A program made the position numbers and the translations under genes. DNA of 13,136 bases. It comes from Anaerolineales bacterium (GTDB lineage Bacteria > Chloroflexota > Anaerolineae > Anaerolineales > E44-bin32). Location: contig DAOWMX010000028.1 of assembly GCA_030642885.1 (NCBI GenBank), positions 1 through 13,136 on the forward strand. Reading direction: 5' to 3'. Under the pieces are notes generated by a model, which saw only the letters and a list, made by a program, of their open reading frames with translations, searched no databases and was not told the DNA's origin. Positions 1 through 7,719 of this stretch are shown one piece after another; position 1 is the stretch's first letter; each line of letters opens with the position of its first letter.

Positions 1-1
1 G

Positions 2-460
2 CACAATATAACAGAACGTCTCTACTGGAACCTCTGGGCAAAAACATCTAAGGTCCGCACTGAGGCGGATGTGATGGATATGTATTATGGTGATGGTGAA
101 GCCGGCCGCGAGTTAATGAAAGCGGTCTGCAGCGAATGCCATTCTTCGACACTCTATGATGCATTCCTGGAAAGCGGAGATAATGCGGTTCGGCTCTACA
201 ACGAATCCTATTTTGCGCCCGCCGAGGCCATGCGTGCTGAGTTAGCGGAACTGGGTTTGCTCAAAGAAAACCCCTGGAAAGATGAATTCCAGATCACCTA
301 CTACTATCTATGGCACCACGAAGGCCGCCGCGCCCGTCAAGGCGCCTTGATGGGCGGGCCAGATTGGGCTCACTGGCATGGGTTCTTCGAACTGATGCAG
401 GATATTTACAGGCTGGAAGAAATCTACACTATGAGAATCGAAACAGGCGCGATTGAATAA
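2..460 (+). CDS. Octaheme cytochrome c of the hydroxylamine oxidoreductase (HAO) family, C-terminal part
   Basis: The reading frame is open from the first complete codon, so the 5' part of the gene lies outside the window; 152 C-terminal residues are present. One c-type heme motif, CSECH, is visible (Cys43, Cys46, His47 of the fragment), which should be the last heme site of the protein. It is followed by a His/Trp-rich segment with YYLWHHEGRRAR and GGPDWAHWHG, which I recognise as the C-terminal signature of HAO-like octaheme cytochromes. Such proteins act outside the cytoplasmic membrane. They either oxidise hydroxylamine or hydrazine, or reduce nitrite or hydroxylamine. Trp (in GGPDW) stands where, from memory, oxidising HAOs carry the Tyr cross-linked to the catalytic heme, which would favour a reductase role; this needs an alignment. 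The gene ends just before an intrinsic terminator. The family call is strong; the reaction is uncertain. Confidence 0.82.
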   Translation, partial: HNITERLYWNLWAKTSKVRTEADVMDMYYGDGEAGRELMKAVCSECHSSTLYDAFLESGDNAVRLYNESYFAPAEAMRAELAELGLLKENPWKDEFQITYYYLWHHEGRRARQGALMGGPDWAHWHGFFELMQDIYRLEEIYTMRIETGAIE

Positions 461-485
461 GCTAACAATCTAACACTTAAGCGAG

Positions 486-527
486 AAACCGCCTCTAAGT
501 TAAAATCGGGGGCGGTTTTTTGTTTTT
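486..527 (+). terminator. Intrinsic terminator of the HAO-like cytochrome gene
   Basis: A perfect 8-bp stem (aaaccgcc at 486-493 with ggcggttt at 511-518) encloses a 17-nt loop and runs into a T-rich tract (tttttgttttt). It lies 26 bp after the stop codon of the cytochrome gene and is correctly oriented to end its transcript. Confidence 0.85.
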
Positions 528-770
528 AAACTCTGATTAAGGTGCGGTGGATATACTACCAGAACCGGATTGGGATTAACCAAACCGAATTTGTCGATCT
601 CTCCATTTGAAATATCGCTTGAATTAAGCCTGGTACATCGTAGATCAAGCAAGACCCAGTCCTAAATTTACGCATGTTTGGAATCCTCAAGAATTCTGAA
701 AACAATGAAGGTACTAAATGAACTTTCTCCTTTATCATGCAGCAAGTCTAATGCTGCTCAACCGATCTTA

Positions 771-807
771 AACAAAAAACCGCTCATCTTGCTAGATGAA
801 CGGTTTT
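771..807 (-). terminator. Intrinsic terminator of the tRNA-Val gene
   Basis: Read on the minus strand, a 13-bp stem (777-789 with 794-806, one G-U pair) with a 4-nt loop is followed by a run of six U. It begins about 8 bp after the tRNA 3' end, so the tRNA is probably a single-gene transcript. Confidence 0.85.
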
Positions 808-814
808 ACTCCAG

Positions 815-888
815 TGGGCGGTATTGGACTCGAACCAACGGCCTTTGCGATGTCAACGCAACGCTCTAACCAGCTGAGCTAACCGCCC
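815..888 (-). tRNA. tRNA-Val (anticodon GAC)
   Basis: The minus strand folds into a complete cloverleaf. The 7-bp acceptor stem is GGGCGGT/ACCGCCC, the D arm is GCTC/GAGC with GG in the loop, and the anticodon stem is TTGCG/CGCAA with loop TTGACAT. The T arm is GTTGG/CCAAT with loop TTCGAGT. The anticodon GAC reads the valine codons GUC and GUU, and the discriminator base is A, as expected for valine. The 3' CCA is not encoded and must be added by the CCA-adding enzyme. The gene has its own promoter and terminator. Confidence 0.95.
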
Positions 889-901
889 GAGGGTCAATGG
901 A

Positions 902-930
902 ATTATACAAAGCCGAGGTCAAATCCGCAA
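902..930 (-). promoter_or_regulatory. Sigma70-type promoter of the tRNA-Val gene
   Basis: On the minus strand a perfect TATAAT (907-902) lies 17 bp downstream of TTGCGG (930-925). Transcription would start near 895, about 7 nt before the mature tRNA 5' end. Confidence 0.7.
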
Positions 931-1165
931 TGGCTGAATGCGAAAAGGACAGGTGAGGGCTCTTCATTCACCCCATCATGGACATCTCGAATTCCCCCAG
1001 CGCCATCTTGAGCAAAGCTGTTATCGAGAACACGCCTCCCTTCTTATTCAAGCAATCACGGTAGATGTATCTCGGGAGTGCACTTCTTAGCCATTCCCTG
1101 GCGCGTGTCCAAATTCTCAATAACAATATAAACTTGCGGGACCATATCTGCATCGGAGCCGCCTT

Positions 1166-2305
1166 ATGCAAAACCAGGATCCAAAAGCTATGCTCCGTGC
1201 CACGCTTCAACCGTGGCACGATGCCATTGCCGACCCCGCCAGCGCTCAGCAAGCCGTCCTGCTGCGTCTAGTTCAGGATTACACCAAAACCGGGTACGGC
1301 AAGAAGCACAACGCCGAAAGCGCCCAAACCATCGAGGCCTATCGCGAAGCTTTCCCCATCGCAACCTATGAAGATTTCAAACCGATGATCGAAGCCGTCA
1401 TGGCCGGCGAGATCGATGTGCTTCTCGCCGAGGAACCGGTTGGCTGGGCCATCACGCGCGGCACAACCGCCGGGGAGTCGAAATTCATCCCCATGACCCC
1501 CACGGACCTCCAGATGCGGGTGAGCGCTGGCAGAGCGATGATGAATTACGTGCTCACGAACGAGAGGTTCGATCTCTTCAGCGGCGTGAATCTCAATCTC
1601 AATTTCCCGTCAAACTTTGGCGTCGTTCGCGTCGGGGACCGCGAAGTAGAGTACGGGTACAGTTCAGGCATCTATACCAAATTCGTTTCCCAGCGCACGC
1701 CCATTCGTTCCGTGCCCTCCCAGGAGGAAATCGACGCCCTCGGCGGGGGGAAGACTCAGCGCGATTGGGATGCCCGATTCGAATTGGCCTATCAGAAATG
1801 TAAAGCTGAGAACGTCACCCTGGTTGGCGGTGTGGCGCCGACGATTGTGCTCTTCGGACGATACACAAAACGCAAACACGGGTTCTACCCCAAGGATATT
1901 TGGAAACCGCAAATTATGACCCTTGGAAGCGTTCCCGGAATCAACACCAACTACAAAGCATCACTCACCGCTCTTTATGGTCCGGTGGTCATTCGTGAGA
2001 TCTATGGAACGACGGAGGGGATGTTCGGGCAGCAGCGCGATGAGAAGCGCGCCTGGGTGCCCAACTACGATTTATTCTTCTTTGAGGTATCAACTCGAAG
2101 CGGGGTAAAGATGCTGCACGAAATGTCGCCGGGCGAGACAGGAAGCCTGGTGGTCTCAACGCCGATTCTCCCCCGCTATCGCATCGGCGATCTCATCCTC
2201 GCCCTGCAGCCGCCGTACTTCCGCTGCATCGGTCGTGAACGCTGGTGGACCCCGCTGCGCTATTGGTGGAACGAGTTTAAGACGTTCAACCTTGGCCGTT
2301 TGTAA
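1166..2305 (+). CDS. GH3-type acyl-adenylating enzyme, C-terminally short
   Basis: The protein resembles the GH3 auxin-responsive promoter family, which belongs to the ANL adenylating enzymes: it activates a carboxylic acid with ATP and may conjugate it to an amine or amino acid. The N-terminal domain has the phosphate-binding loop RGTTAGESK (98-106) followed by FIPMT. Further on come the acyl/AMP motif YGTTEG (280-285), the ribose-binding YRIGD (338-342) and the hinge-like GR (356-357). The protein stops 22 residues after the hinge, whereas usual GH3 proteins of about 500-600 residues have a further C-terminal domain that closes over the active site. The start ATG has GGAG 8 bp upstream; ATG at 1193 is an alternative. 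It is convergent with the next gene. The substrate is unknown; bacterial GH3 homologues are mostly uncharacterised. Confidence 0.85.
   Translation: MQNQDPKAMLRATLQPWHDAIADPASAQQAVLLRLVQDYTKTGYGKKHNAESAQTIEAYREAFPIATYEDFKPMIEAVMAGEIDVLLAEEPVGWAITRGTTAGESKFIPMTPTDLQMRVSAGRAMMNYVLTNERFDLFSGVNLNLNFPSNFGVVRVGDREVEYGYSSGIYTKFVSQRTPIRSVPSQEEIDALGGGKTQRDWDARFELAYQKCKAENVTLVGGVAPTIVLFGRYTKRKHGFYPKDIWKPQIMTLGSVPGINTNYKASLTALYGPVVIREIYGTTEGMFGQQRDEKRAWVPNYDLFFFEVSTRSGVKMLHEMSPGETGSLVVSTPILPRYRIGDLILALQPPYFRCIGRERWWTPLRYWWNEFKTFNLGRL
1196..1220 (+). repeat. Perfect 9-bp inverted repeat inside the 5' end of the GH3 gene
   Basis: CGTGCCACG at 1196-1204 is mirrored exactly by CGTGGCACG at 1212-1220, with a 7-nt loop. 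It covers codons 11-19 of the GH3-type gene and would form a very stable mRNA hairpin shortly after the start codon. No T-tract follows, so it is not an intrinsic terminator. It could affect translation or be a protein-binding palindrome, or be chance in GC-rich coding DNA. Confidence 0.6.
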
Positions 2306-2329
2306 TTAGGCCTTATCCTGGGTTCGCCC

Positions 2330-2785
2330 TTATTCCTTACGGACAAGGGCGCGGAACAAGATAACCACGCCGACGCCAATCACGATGGTCGGCCAGACGA
2401 TGGACCAACCGACCAGGTCATCCAGCCCGATCCCGAGCAGGACCAGCGCGATGATGAGGCTGCCGATAACGGGTCCGCTGTATTCCGGGACGACTAAGCG
2501 GATCAGCACTTCCACGAGAATGATCAACCCAGCCCCGGCGAAGACGAGCGACCAGGCGCTCATCCCCCCCAGAAGAGGGATATCTCTCAGGATGCCGAGG
2601 TTGTTAGCCAGCAGGACCACACCGGCCCAAATCAATATCCCCGCCCATATCAGCCTGCTGAGAGGATCGCTGCGGTGCTTCTCCTCCCAGGTCTTCTCAC
2701 CCATTTTCTCGTGCTGCTTCTCCTCCGTCTTCTCATCCATTTCCAGCCCTTTCTCATATTTCTCTTGACCCGATTGATCCGACAT
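2330..2785 (-). CDS. Small membrane protein with four helices (LiaF/DUF5668-like)
   Basis: The start is placed at the ATG at 2785, because GGGAG lies 5 bp before it, rather than at an upstream TTG at 2815. This gives 151 residues. The first 40 or so residues are very hydrophilic and rich in Glu and Lys. Four hydrophobic helices follow (about 43-62, 71-92, 103-120 and 122-143), ending in a basic tail. This layout and the WAGVVLLANNLGIL-type first helix resemble the transmembrane region seen in LiaI/LiaF-like proteins (DUF5668), which are poorly understood membrane proteins sometimes linked to envelope stress. It is not part of the large minus-strand operon, being separated by about 220 bp, and is convergent with the GH3 gene with a 24-bp gap. 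No catalytic residues are evident; the function is unknown. Confidence 0.72.
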   Translation of the reverse strand: MSDQSGQEKYEKGLEMDEKTEEKQHEKMGEKTWEEKHRSDPLSRLIWAGILIWAGVVLLANNLGILRDIPLLGGMSAWSLVFAGAGLIILVEVLIRLVVPEYSGPVIGSLIIALVLLGIGLDDLVGWSIVWPTIVIGVGVVILFRALVRKE

Positions 2786-3009
2786 CGTTCTCCCTCGCAA
2801 TTCGGTCAGGCGCAATGGCCGACGGCTTTGATACTACACTGTCCATAAGAGTCTTCACGGGCTCAGCAAAGCAAGCCATTGCTCAACAATGCTGCCACTT
2901 ATAACCCTATCGGTCATCATACTTTAGAAATGAATGAAACTCAATTTCACGCGCAGATTCCTCGTAACTTGGCATACGGATTAATATCTCTGGAGCGAAT
3001 TTTACACTT

Positions 3010-4437
3010 TCACTCGGCCAACTCGAACACTACGTCCGCCGGCATCCCCGGCTTTAATTTCCCGAGCGGCGCCTCGACCCTCAACTGCACAGCATACACT
3101 GTCGTCCGGCGATCTTCCTCAGTTTGAACATTGCGCGGTGTGAATTCAGCTCGATCGGCGATGCGAACCACAACCGCGTCAAAGGTCTCATCAGGGAACG
3201 AGTCTACGGAAACCTGTGCTTTATCACCGAGGTGAATTTCTCCATAACGATCCTCGGGCACATATACGGTAATATGCAACTCGTCTAAATCACCTATGGT
3301 GAGCGCCGCTAACCCGGGCGCAAGCACTTCCCCGCGCTCTACACTTCGTGTCAGGACCACTCCCGACTCAGGCGCCCGGATCGTCATTTTCTCAAGCTGG
3401 ATCTCGACCAACGCGAGCATCGCCTGCGCCTGATTGACGGCGTGTTCAGCAGACTGAATTAGACTCATTGTCTGCGCGAGGGCAGTCTCACCCTGTGCGA
3501 CCCCGGCTTCAGCCTGAACCAGCGCTAGCTGCGCGGCCTGGACTCGGAGATCGTACTCACCCTTGAGAAGACTCTGATGGTATTCCTGCGCAATCTGATA
3601 ATGTTCCCGGGCAACCGTCAGATTTGAGCGCGCCTCAAGCAGACCTTCTGTTTCGTCTTTCGTGAGCAAATCATCAAAAGCATCTTGGGCGTCATTAAGA
3701 TCGTCTATCGCCTGGTCATGGATTTCCCGAATTCTGTCGCGGATATCTTGTCCCTCATCGCCGGTTGCCAAACGCTTCCAGAGCTCATCTGCAATTTGGA
3801 ATGCTGCTCTAGCCTCTACCAGCCGATTCTCAGCCTCCACCAGTGCTTTCCCACCGGCATCCTCGAGTAATTCTTGGAGCTGGCTGCGCTCCTTCTCTAG
3901 ATTCTGCTCCGCTTCTTCCATTACCAAATGGGCAGCGGTAATCTCCTCTCCTTTTTCGAAATACCACTCCGGCAAGTCAAACAAGTCAGGCTGCGTTCCT
4001 GACCATCCGCCTACTCTCTCCGTCCAGTATTCGGCGCGTGCGCGTGCAAGCTCCATCTCTACCTGAATCATTGCCATCTCAAATTGCGCATGCGCTGCCT
4101 CGAGGGTGGCTGAGGCTGAAGCCTCCCCCGCCTGAGCCGATTCGAGCGCAGCCCGAGCCGACTCTACCGCTGCTGCTGCTTGATCACGCTGCACCTGCAG
4201 CATGGAATCATCCAGGATCAGAAGCACTTCATCCTCATCGACCGAATCCCCCTCCTCGACGTGGATAGACATCACCCTGCCGCCCAACTCGGAGGCGATG
4301 GCAATCTCCCGCGCCTCCACGATGCCGGATGCAGATAACTGGTATTCGCTTTCTCTATTAATTGCATCGCAGGCCCCTGCGGTCAATACAATGAAGACCA
4401 TGAGTGTAAGCGCCAAGCTTTTTTTCAAATTTCTCAT
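3010..4437 (-). CDS. HlyD-type membrane-fusion (adaptor) protein of an ABC-2 exporter
   Basis: The ATG at 4437 is preceded by GGAGG at 5 bp, which selects it over an upstream TTG. The 475-residue product begins with a signal peptide ending in TAGAC (Cys23), a possible but non-ideal lipobox. The first half of a biotinyl-lipoyl domain follows (about 38-76). Next comes a very long Ala/Glu/Gln-rich coiled-coil region (about 80-350) broken around 145-165 by a Gly/Pro/Trp-rich stretch. The second lipoyl half (IRAPESGVV, about 353-380) and a beta-barrel ending with LKPGMPADV complete it. The segment TPRNVQTEEDRRTTVY is typical of adaptors paired with YbhFSR-like ABC-2 transporters. It is the last gene of the operon, 51 bp after the ATPase gene. 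It should link the exporter to the extracytoplasmic space. Confidence 0.88.
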   Translation of the reverse strand: MRNLKKSLALTLMVFIVLTAGACDAINRESEYQLSASGIVEAREIAIASELGGRVMSIHVEEGDSVDEDEVLLILDDSMLQVQRDQAAAAVESARAALESAQAGEASASATLEAAHAQFEMAMIQVEMELARARAEYWTERVGGWSGTQPDLFDLPEWYFEKGEEITAAHLVMEEAEQNLEKERSQLQELLEDAGGKALVEAENRLVEARAAFQIADELWKRLATGDEGQDIRDRIREIHDQAIDDLNDAQDAFDDLLTKDETEGLLEARSNLTVAREHYQIAQEYHQSLLKGEYDLRVQAAQLALVQAEAGVAQGETALAQTMSLIQSAEHAVNQAQAMLALVEIQLEKMTIRAPESGVVLTRSVERGEVLAPGLAALTIGDLDELHITVYVPEDRYGEIHLGDKAQVSVDSFPDETFDAVVVRIADRAEFTPRNVQTEEDRRTTVYAVQLRVEAPLGKLKPGMPADVVFELAE

Positions 4438-4488
4438 CTCATCCTCCGACAACCTTGATAAGCGAGCGCCTGCCCATCTCTTTGGCGC

Positions 4489-5433
4489 TCAATCACGCAT
4501 ATAGGCAATGAACACATCCTCCAGGGATGGCTCGATTACCGCCATCCGTCCCGATTCAATTTCTGACCGCATAAGCTCCAGAGCAAGTGCATCCTGCAGC
4601 GATTCGACTCCCTCGGCGATAACATGCACGAGCGATCCATAAAGCTCCACCGATTCGAGAGGCAGCCGCCCCTCCATTTTTGCAGCGCGTAAAACCTTCG
4701 TCGCCCGCGCGCTGTCAGAGGACACAATCTCGAGCACCTGGCCGTGCATACCTTGATCTCGCAGATCATCCGGCGAGCCGGTGGCGATGATCTGCCCTTT
4801 TTGTAATAAGGCCAATCGATGACAGTGTTCGGCTTCATCCATGTAATGAGTTGTGACGAAGACCGTCACGCCATCGGCGACAAGCTGGTACAGCAGTTCC
4901 CAGAATTCACGTCTCGAGAGCGGATCTACACCGGCCGTTGGCTCGTCCAGGAAAAGCACTTCCGGTTCGTGCAGGATGGCTGCGCCTAACGCTAAGCGCT
5001 GCCGCCACCCGCCGGATAGCTCGTGCGTGCGCACATTTTCCCGACCCTCGAGGCCGGCCATTTGCAGAGCTCTGTCGATCCGCTGTTTCAAGCCTTCGTT
5101 GCTCAGACCATAAGCCGTGCCGTAGAACCGAAGGTTTTGAAAGACCGTCAGATCGTTATACAGACTGAAGCGCTGCGACATGTAGCCTACGCGGCCGCGA
5201 ATCGCCTCGGGCTGTTCCAGTACGGGCACATCGAGAACCCTAACATCTCCGCTCGTGGGTGTCAGCAATCCGAGCATCATACGTATCGTTGTCGTTTTAC
5301 CGGATCCATTGGGTCCTAGAAAACCGAAAATCTCGCCCGGGTGAACATCGAAACTGACATCGTCGACGGCGGTGAACTCGCCGAAGCATTTGGTTAAGTT
5401 TTCGCTAACTATCGTCGATCTTTCAGCTATCAT
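4489..5433 (-). CDS. ABC-2 exporter ATP-binding protein, canonical subunit
   Basis: This 314-residue nucleotide-binding subunit has all expected motifs. They are Walker A GPNGSGKTT (40-48), Q-loop Gln87 in YMSQ, signature LSGGWRQ (139-145), Walker B VLFLDEP (159-165), the D-loop region and switch His196 in TTHYMDEAE. A C-terminal accessory region of about 90 residues ends in EPSLEDVFIAYMRD, typical of drug and lipid ABC-2 exporters of the CcmA/YbhF class. The ATG start at 5433 lies 15 bp after the permease stop; no strong ribosome site is seen. In E. coli YbhF two ATPase domains sit in one chain. Here they are two genes flanking the permeases, and this one corresponds to the catalytically complete half. 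Confidence 0.93.
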   Translation of the reverse strand: MIAERSTIVSENLTKCFGEFTAVDDVSFDVHPGEIFGFLGPNGSGKTTTIRMMLGLLTPTSGDVRVLDVPVLEQPEAIRGRVGYMSQRFSLYNDLTVFQNLRFYGTAYGLSNEGLKQRIDRALQMAGLEGRENVRTHELSGGWRQRLALGAAILHEPEVLFLDEPTAGVDPLSRREFWELLYQLVADGVTVFVTTHYMDEAEHCHRLALLQKGQIIATGSPDDLRDQGMHGQVLEIVSSDSARATKVLRAAKMEGRLPLESVELYGSLVHVIAEGVESLQDALALELMRSEIESGRMAVIEPSLEDVFIAYMRD

Positions 5434-5448
5434 GTGGTCTATTCTCGC

Positions 5449-6582
5449 CTAACTTAAAGATCGGCGGACAAAGCGCATTGAAAAGCCGCCGATGAATAAC
5501 CCCAGGATGGTCAAGGCCAGCACATGCGGCCAGAGGACTTCCATGCCCGCCCCTTTCAATAAAATCCCGCGCACGATCTCCAGAAAGTGGTGAGCCGGGA
5601 TGAAATTTGCCACCCACTGGATCACCCGCGGCATCGATTCGACCGGCGCCGCATATCCAGTGAACATGAAATCTGATAATCCCACCATCATGACCAGTAA
5701 AAACGCTTGGTGCTGTGTCTTTGCCATAACGGAGATCATCAAACCTTTGCTTAATTCGACCAAAATATACACAAGCGCCAATACAAGCAATAACGCGAGC
5801 GAACCGCGCATAGGGACCCCGAACGCCCAATGTGTGATCCCGAGCATAAGGATGAAATCTAAAAAGCCCACCATAATAACGGGGATGGATTTGCCAATGA
5901 CGAGATCCAGGGTTGAGAAAGGCATGACGAGCAAGTTTTCCAGCGTGCCGAGTTCTCGTTCTCTGGTAAAGGAAAGCGCAGCAAAGAGAAGCACAGTGAA
6001 TTCCAACATCAACCCCAGTTCGGCCGGTATGGTGTATAGCGCTTCAACTAACGATTCGTTGAACCACACACGTAGGCTGGGGATGAACCCCTCGAATTCC
6101 TCCGCTTGCAACCCGAGTCGCTGGACGAGTATCTGCTCCCCCATCTCGCGTGTGACCCCCTCGATGGCTCGCAAAGCGGCTGTCGCCGGGATGCTCTCCG
6201 CGCCGTTCAACAAAACCGCCACGATTGGACGTCCTGCGGGTGAACTCAATTCGCTCGAGAAGTCCGGGGGGATGATGACTGCAGCGTTGATCTCGCCCAG
6301 CCTGAGCGCGTCTTCAATAACAGCGACGTCGTACACCGGCTCTTCCAAGTTGAAGGTCGCGGTGTTCTCCAGGCTGACGACGAACGACCGGCTGGCAGCG
6401 CTGCGATCATGGTCTAAAATCATAAGGGGTAGATTGGTGATTGGGCGGGAAGTTGCCCATCCGACAAGCAGGAGCTCAAGCGCTCCCCCAAAGAGCATGA
6501 AGACCGGCAGCCACCAATCGGAGCGCAGATGAATGAACTCCTTAAGCGATAAGGACCATATCTTCCGCCACTTGGCCATCAT
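5449..6582 (-). CDS. ABC-2 type permease, second subunit (YbhS/YbhR-like)
   Basis: The 377-residue protein has the ABC2_membrane_3 layout. A first membrane helix (about 24-44) is followed by a large extracytoplasmic domain (about 45-180) containing the LDHDRSAASR segment. Five more helices make up the C-terminal half. The conserved cytoplasmic segment FTRERELGTLENLLVMP lies between helices 2 and 3 and should couple to the ATPase. It starts 2 bp after the stop of the upstream permease gene, with GGGG about 7 bp before the ATG (a second ATG follows directly). The two permeases share layout and length and are probably ancient duplicates forming a heterodimeric pore. The exported substrate cannot be read from sequence. 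Confidence 0.92.
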   Translation of the reverse strand: MMAKWRKIWSLSLKEFIHLRSDWWLPVFMLFGGALELLLVGWATSRPITNLPLMILDHDRSAASRSFVVSLENTATFNLEEPVYDVAVIEDALRLGEINAAVIIPPDFSSELSSPAGRPIVAVLLNGAESIPATAALRAIEGVTREMGEQILVQRLGLQAEEFEGFIPSLRVWFNESLVEALYTIPAELGLMLEFTVLLFAALSFTRERELGTLENLLVMPFSTLDLVIGKSIPVIMVGFLDFILMLGITHWAFGVPMRGSLALLLVLALVYILVELSKGLMISVMAKTQHQAFLLVMMVGLSDFMFTGYAAPVESMPRVIQWVANFIPAHHFLEIVRGILLKGAGMEVLWPHVLALTILGLFIGGFSMRFVRRSLS

Positions 6583-6584
6583 GA

Positions 6585-7718
6585 TTACCCCAACGTCTTT
6601 CGGAAGAATAGTCCGGCGATGCCCAGAAAGATGACTCCTAGCCCGGCCAACATCACACCATATGGCCAGAGCACATCCAGGCCCACGCCCGTCAGGAAGA
6701 CACCCCGGGTGATGATCGCGTAATGCGTCCCCGGCAGCACAAGCGCCTCCAAGCGCATCACCTCAGGCATCGAAGCGATGGGAAAAAAGATTCCCGTCAT
6801 GAAGAATCCGGGAAAGAAGATTAAGAGAAAAGAGAGAGCTAAAGCCGCAGGCTGAGTTTTCATGAACACACCGATGATGAGCCCCATGCCCATAATCGCA
6901 AACAAAAAGACCGCTGAGAGAAGGAAGAACACAATAAAGTTTCCGTTGAAGGGTATCCTGAATAAGAGCATCGCCAGAAGAGGTATGAGGATTACATTCA
7001 CCAACCCCACAAGCACGTACGGGATCATCTTCCCGAGCAGCACTTCAGCGCGAGTGATCGGTGTGGCCATCAACTGCTCAAGCGTGCCATGCTCACGCTC
7101 ATGGGCGAGAGTCAGGGCGACGGATAGGGCCGGGAATCCCAGGACCATCGATATCAACCCCGGGATCATATCGACACGGGGCTTTAAGCTGGGGTTGTAC
7201 CAGGCGCGAACACGCAGGTCGATCGGCTGCGATACCCCCTGAGTCACACCCAGTGCGCCCATTTGAGCCGAGAGCGCCTGGTTCAGGAATTCCTCCGCAC
7301 GCCATCCGACGTGGTCCACTGCAAAAGCGCCGCTCTGTGGTTCAGTGCCATCGATGATGATCTGCAGCGGCATGCCGCGCAGGGAGCGAATATCACGCGC
7401 AAAACCAGGCGCCAGAACCAGGGCGACCTTGATCTCACCACGCATCAGAAGCGCCTCAATTTCTTCCATGGAGCTCACTTGAGCATAGAGATCGAGATCA
7501 TCACCCGCCGTGATTTGCTGAACGAAATCACGAGAAGTCGAACTGCGGTCGTAGTCGAGCACTGCAATGGGAACGTGTTGAATGTCCATCGTCAACGCAT
7601 ATCCCATCAGCAGCATCAGCGCCGTGGGGGCAAGCAGGACCAACACAAGGGTCGAGCGGTCGCGCAGGATGTGCTGGATCTCCTTCCGTACAACCGCGAA
7701 AACATGCCTGATAGACAT
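6585..7718 (-). CDS. ABC-2 type permease, first subunit (YbhS/YbhR-like)
   Basis: An ATG at 7718, one base after the ATPase stop codon (TAAgATG), with GGAG 10 bp upstream, is preferred over an ATG at 7745 that would overlap the ATPase gene by 26 bp. The chosen start gives 377 residues, the same length as the partner permease. The layout is helix 1 (about 22-43), an extracytoplasmic domain with VLDYDRSSTSR and SMEEIEALLMRGEIKVAL, then five helices. The coupling segment is LAHEREHGTLEQLMATP. The protein pairs with the following permease gene to form the membrane pore of the YbhGFSR-like exporter, driven by the two flanking ATPases. Confidence 0.92.
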   Translation of the reverse strand: MSIRHVFAVVRKEIQHILRDRSTLVLVLLAPTALMLLMGYALTMDIQHVPIAVLDYDRSSTSRDFVQQITAGDDLDLYAQVSSMEEIEALLMRGEIKVALVLAPGFARDIRSLRGMPLQIIIDGTEPQSGAFAVDHVGWRAEEFLNQALSAQMGALGVTQGVSQPIDLRVRAWYNPSLKPRVDMIPGLISMVLGFPALSVALTLAHEREHGTLEQLMATPITRAEVLLGKMIPYVLVGLVNVILIPLLAMLLFRIPFNGNFIVFFLLSAVFLFAIMGMGLIIGVFMKTQPAALALSFLLIFFPGFFMTGIFFPIASMPEVMRLEALVLPGTHYAIITRGVFLTGVGLDVLWPYGVMLAGLGVIFLGIAGLFFRKTLG

Positions 7719-7719
7719 C

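Noticed and set aside
556..738. Short minus-strand frame between the cytochrome terminator and the tRNA
   Set aside because: Sixty codons with no ribosome site, no domain and a composition like non-coding DNA; 528-770 is best treated as empty.
968..1252. 94-codon minus-strand frame upstream of and overlapping the GH3 gene
   Set aside because: It overlaps the GH3 coding start, has no convincing ribosome site and encodes no recognisable domain.
2326..2351. Inverted repeat (cgccctt / aagggcg) near the end of the small membrane protein gene as a bidirectional terminator
   Set aside because: The 7-bp arms are separated by 12 nt with poor inner pairing and no T-tract follows on either strand; it also lies inside the coding end.
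5600..6532. 310-codon open frame on the + strand within the permease gene
   Set aside because: It lies antisense to an unmistakable ABC-2 permease; the Ser/Thr-rich, Lys/Arg-rich product is typical of a shadow frame.
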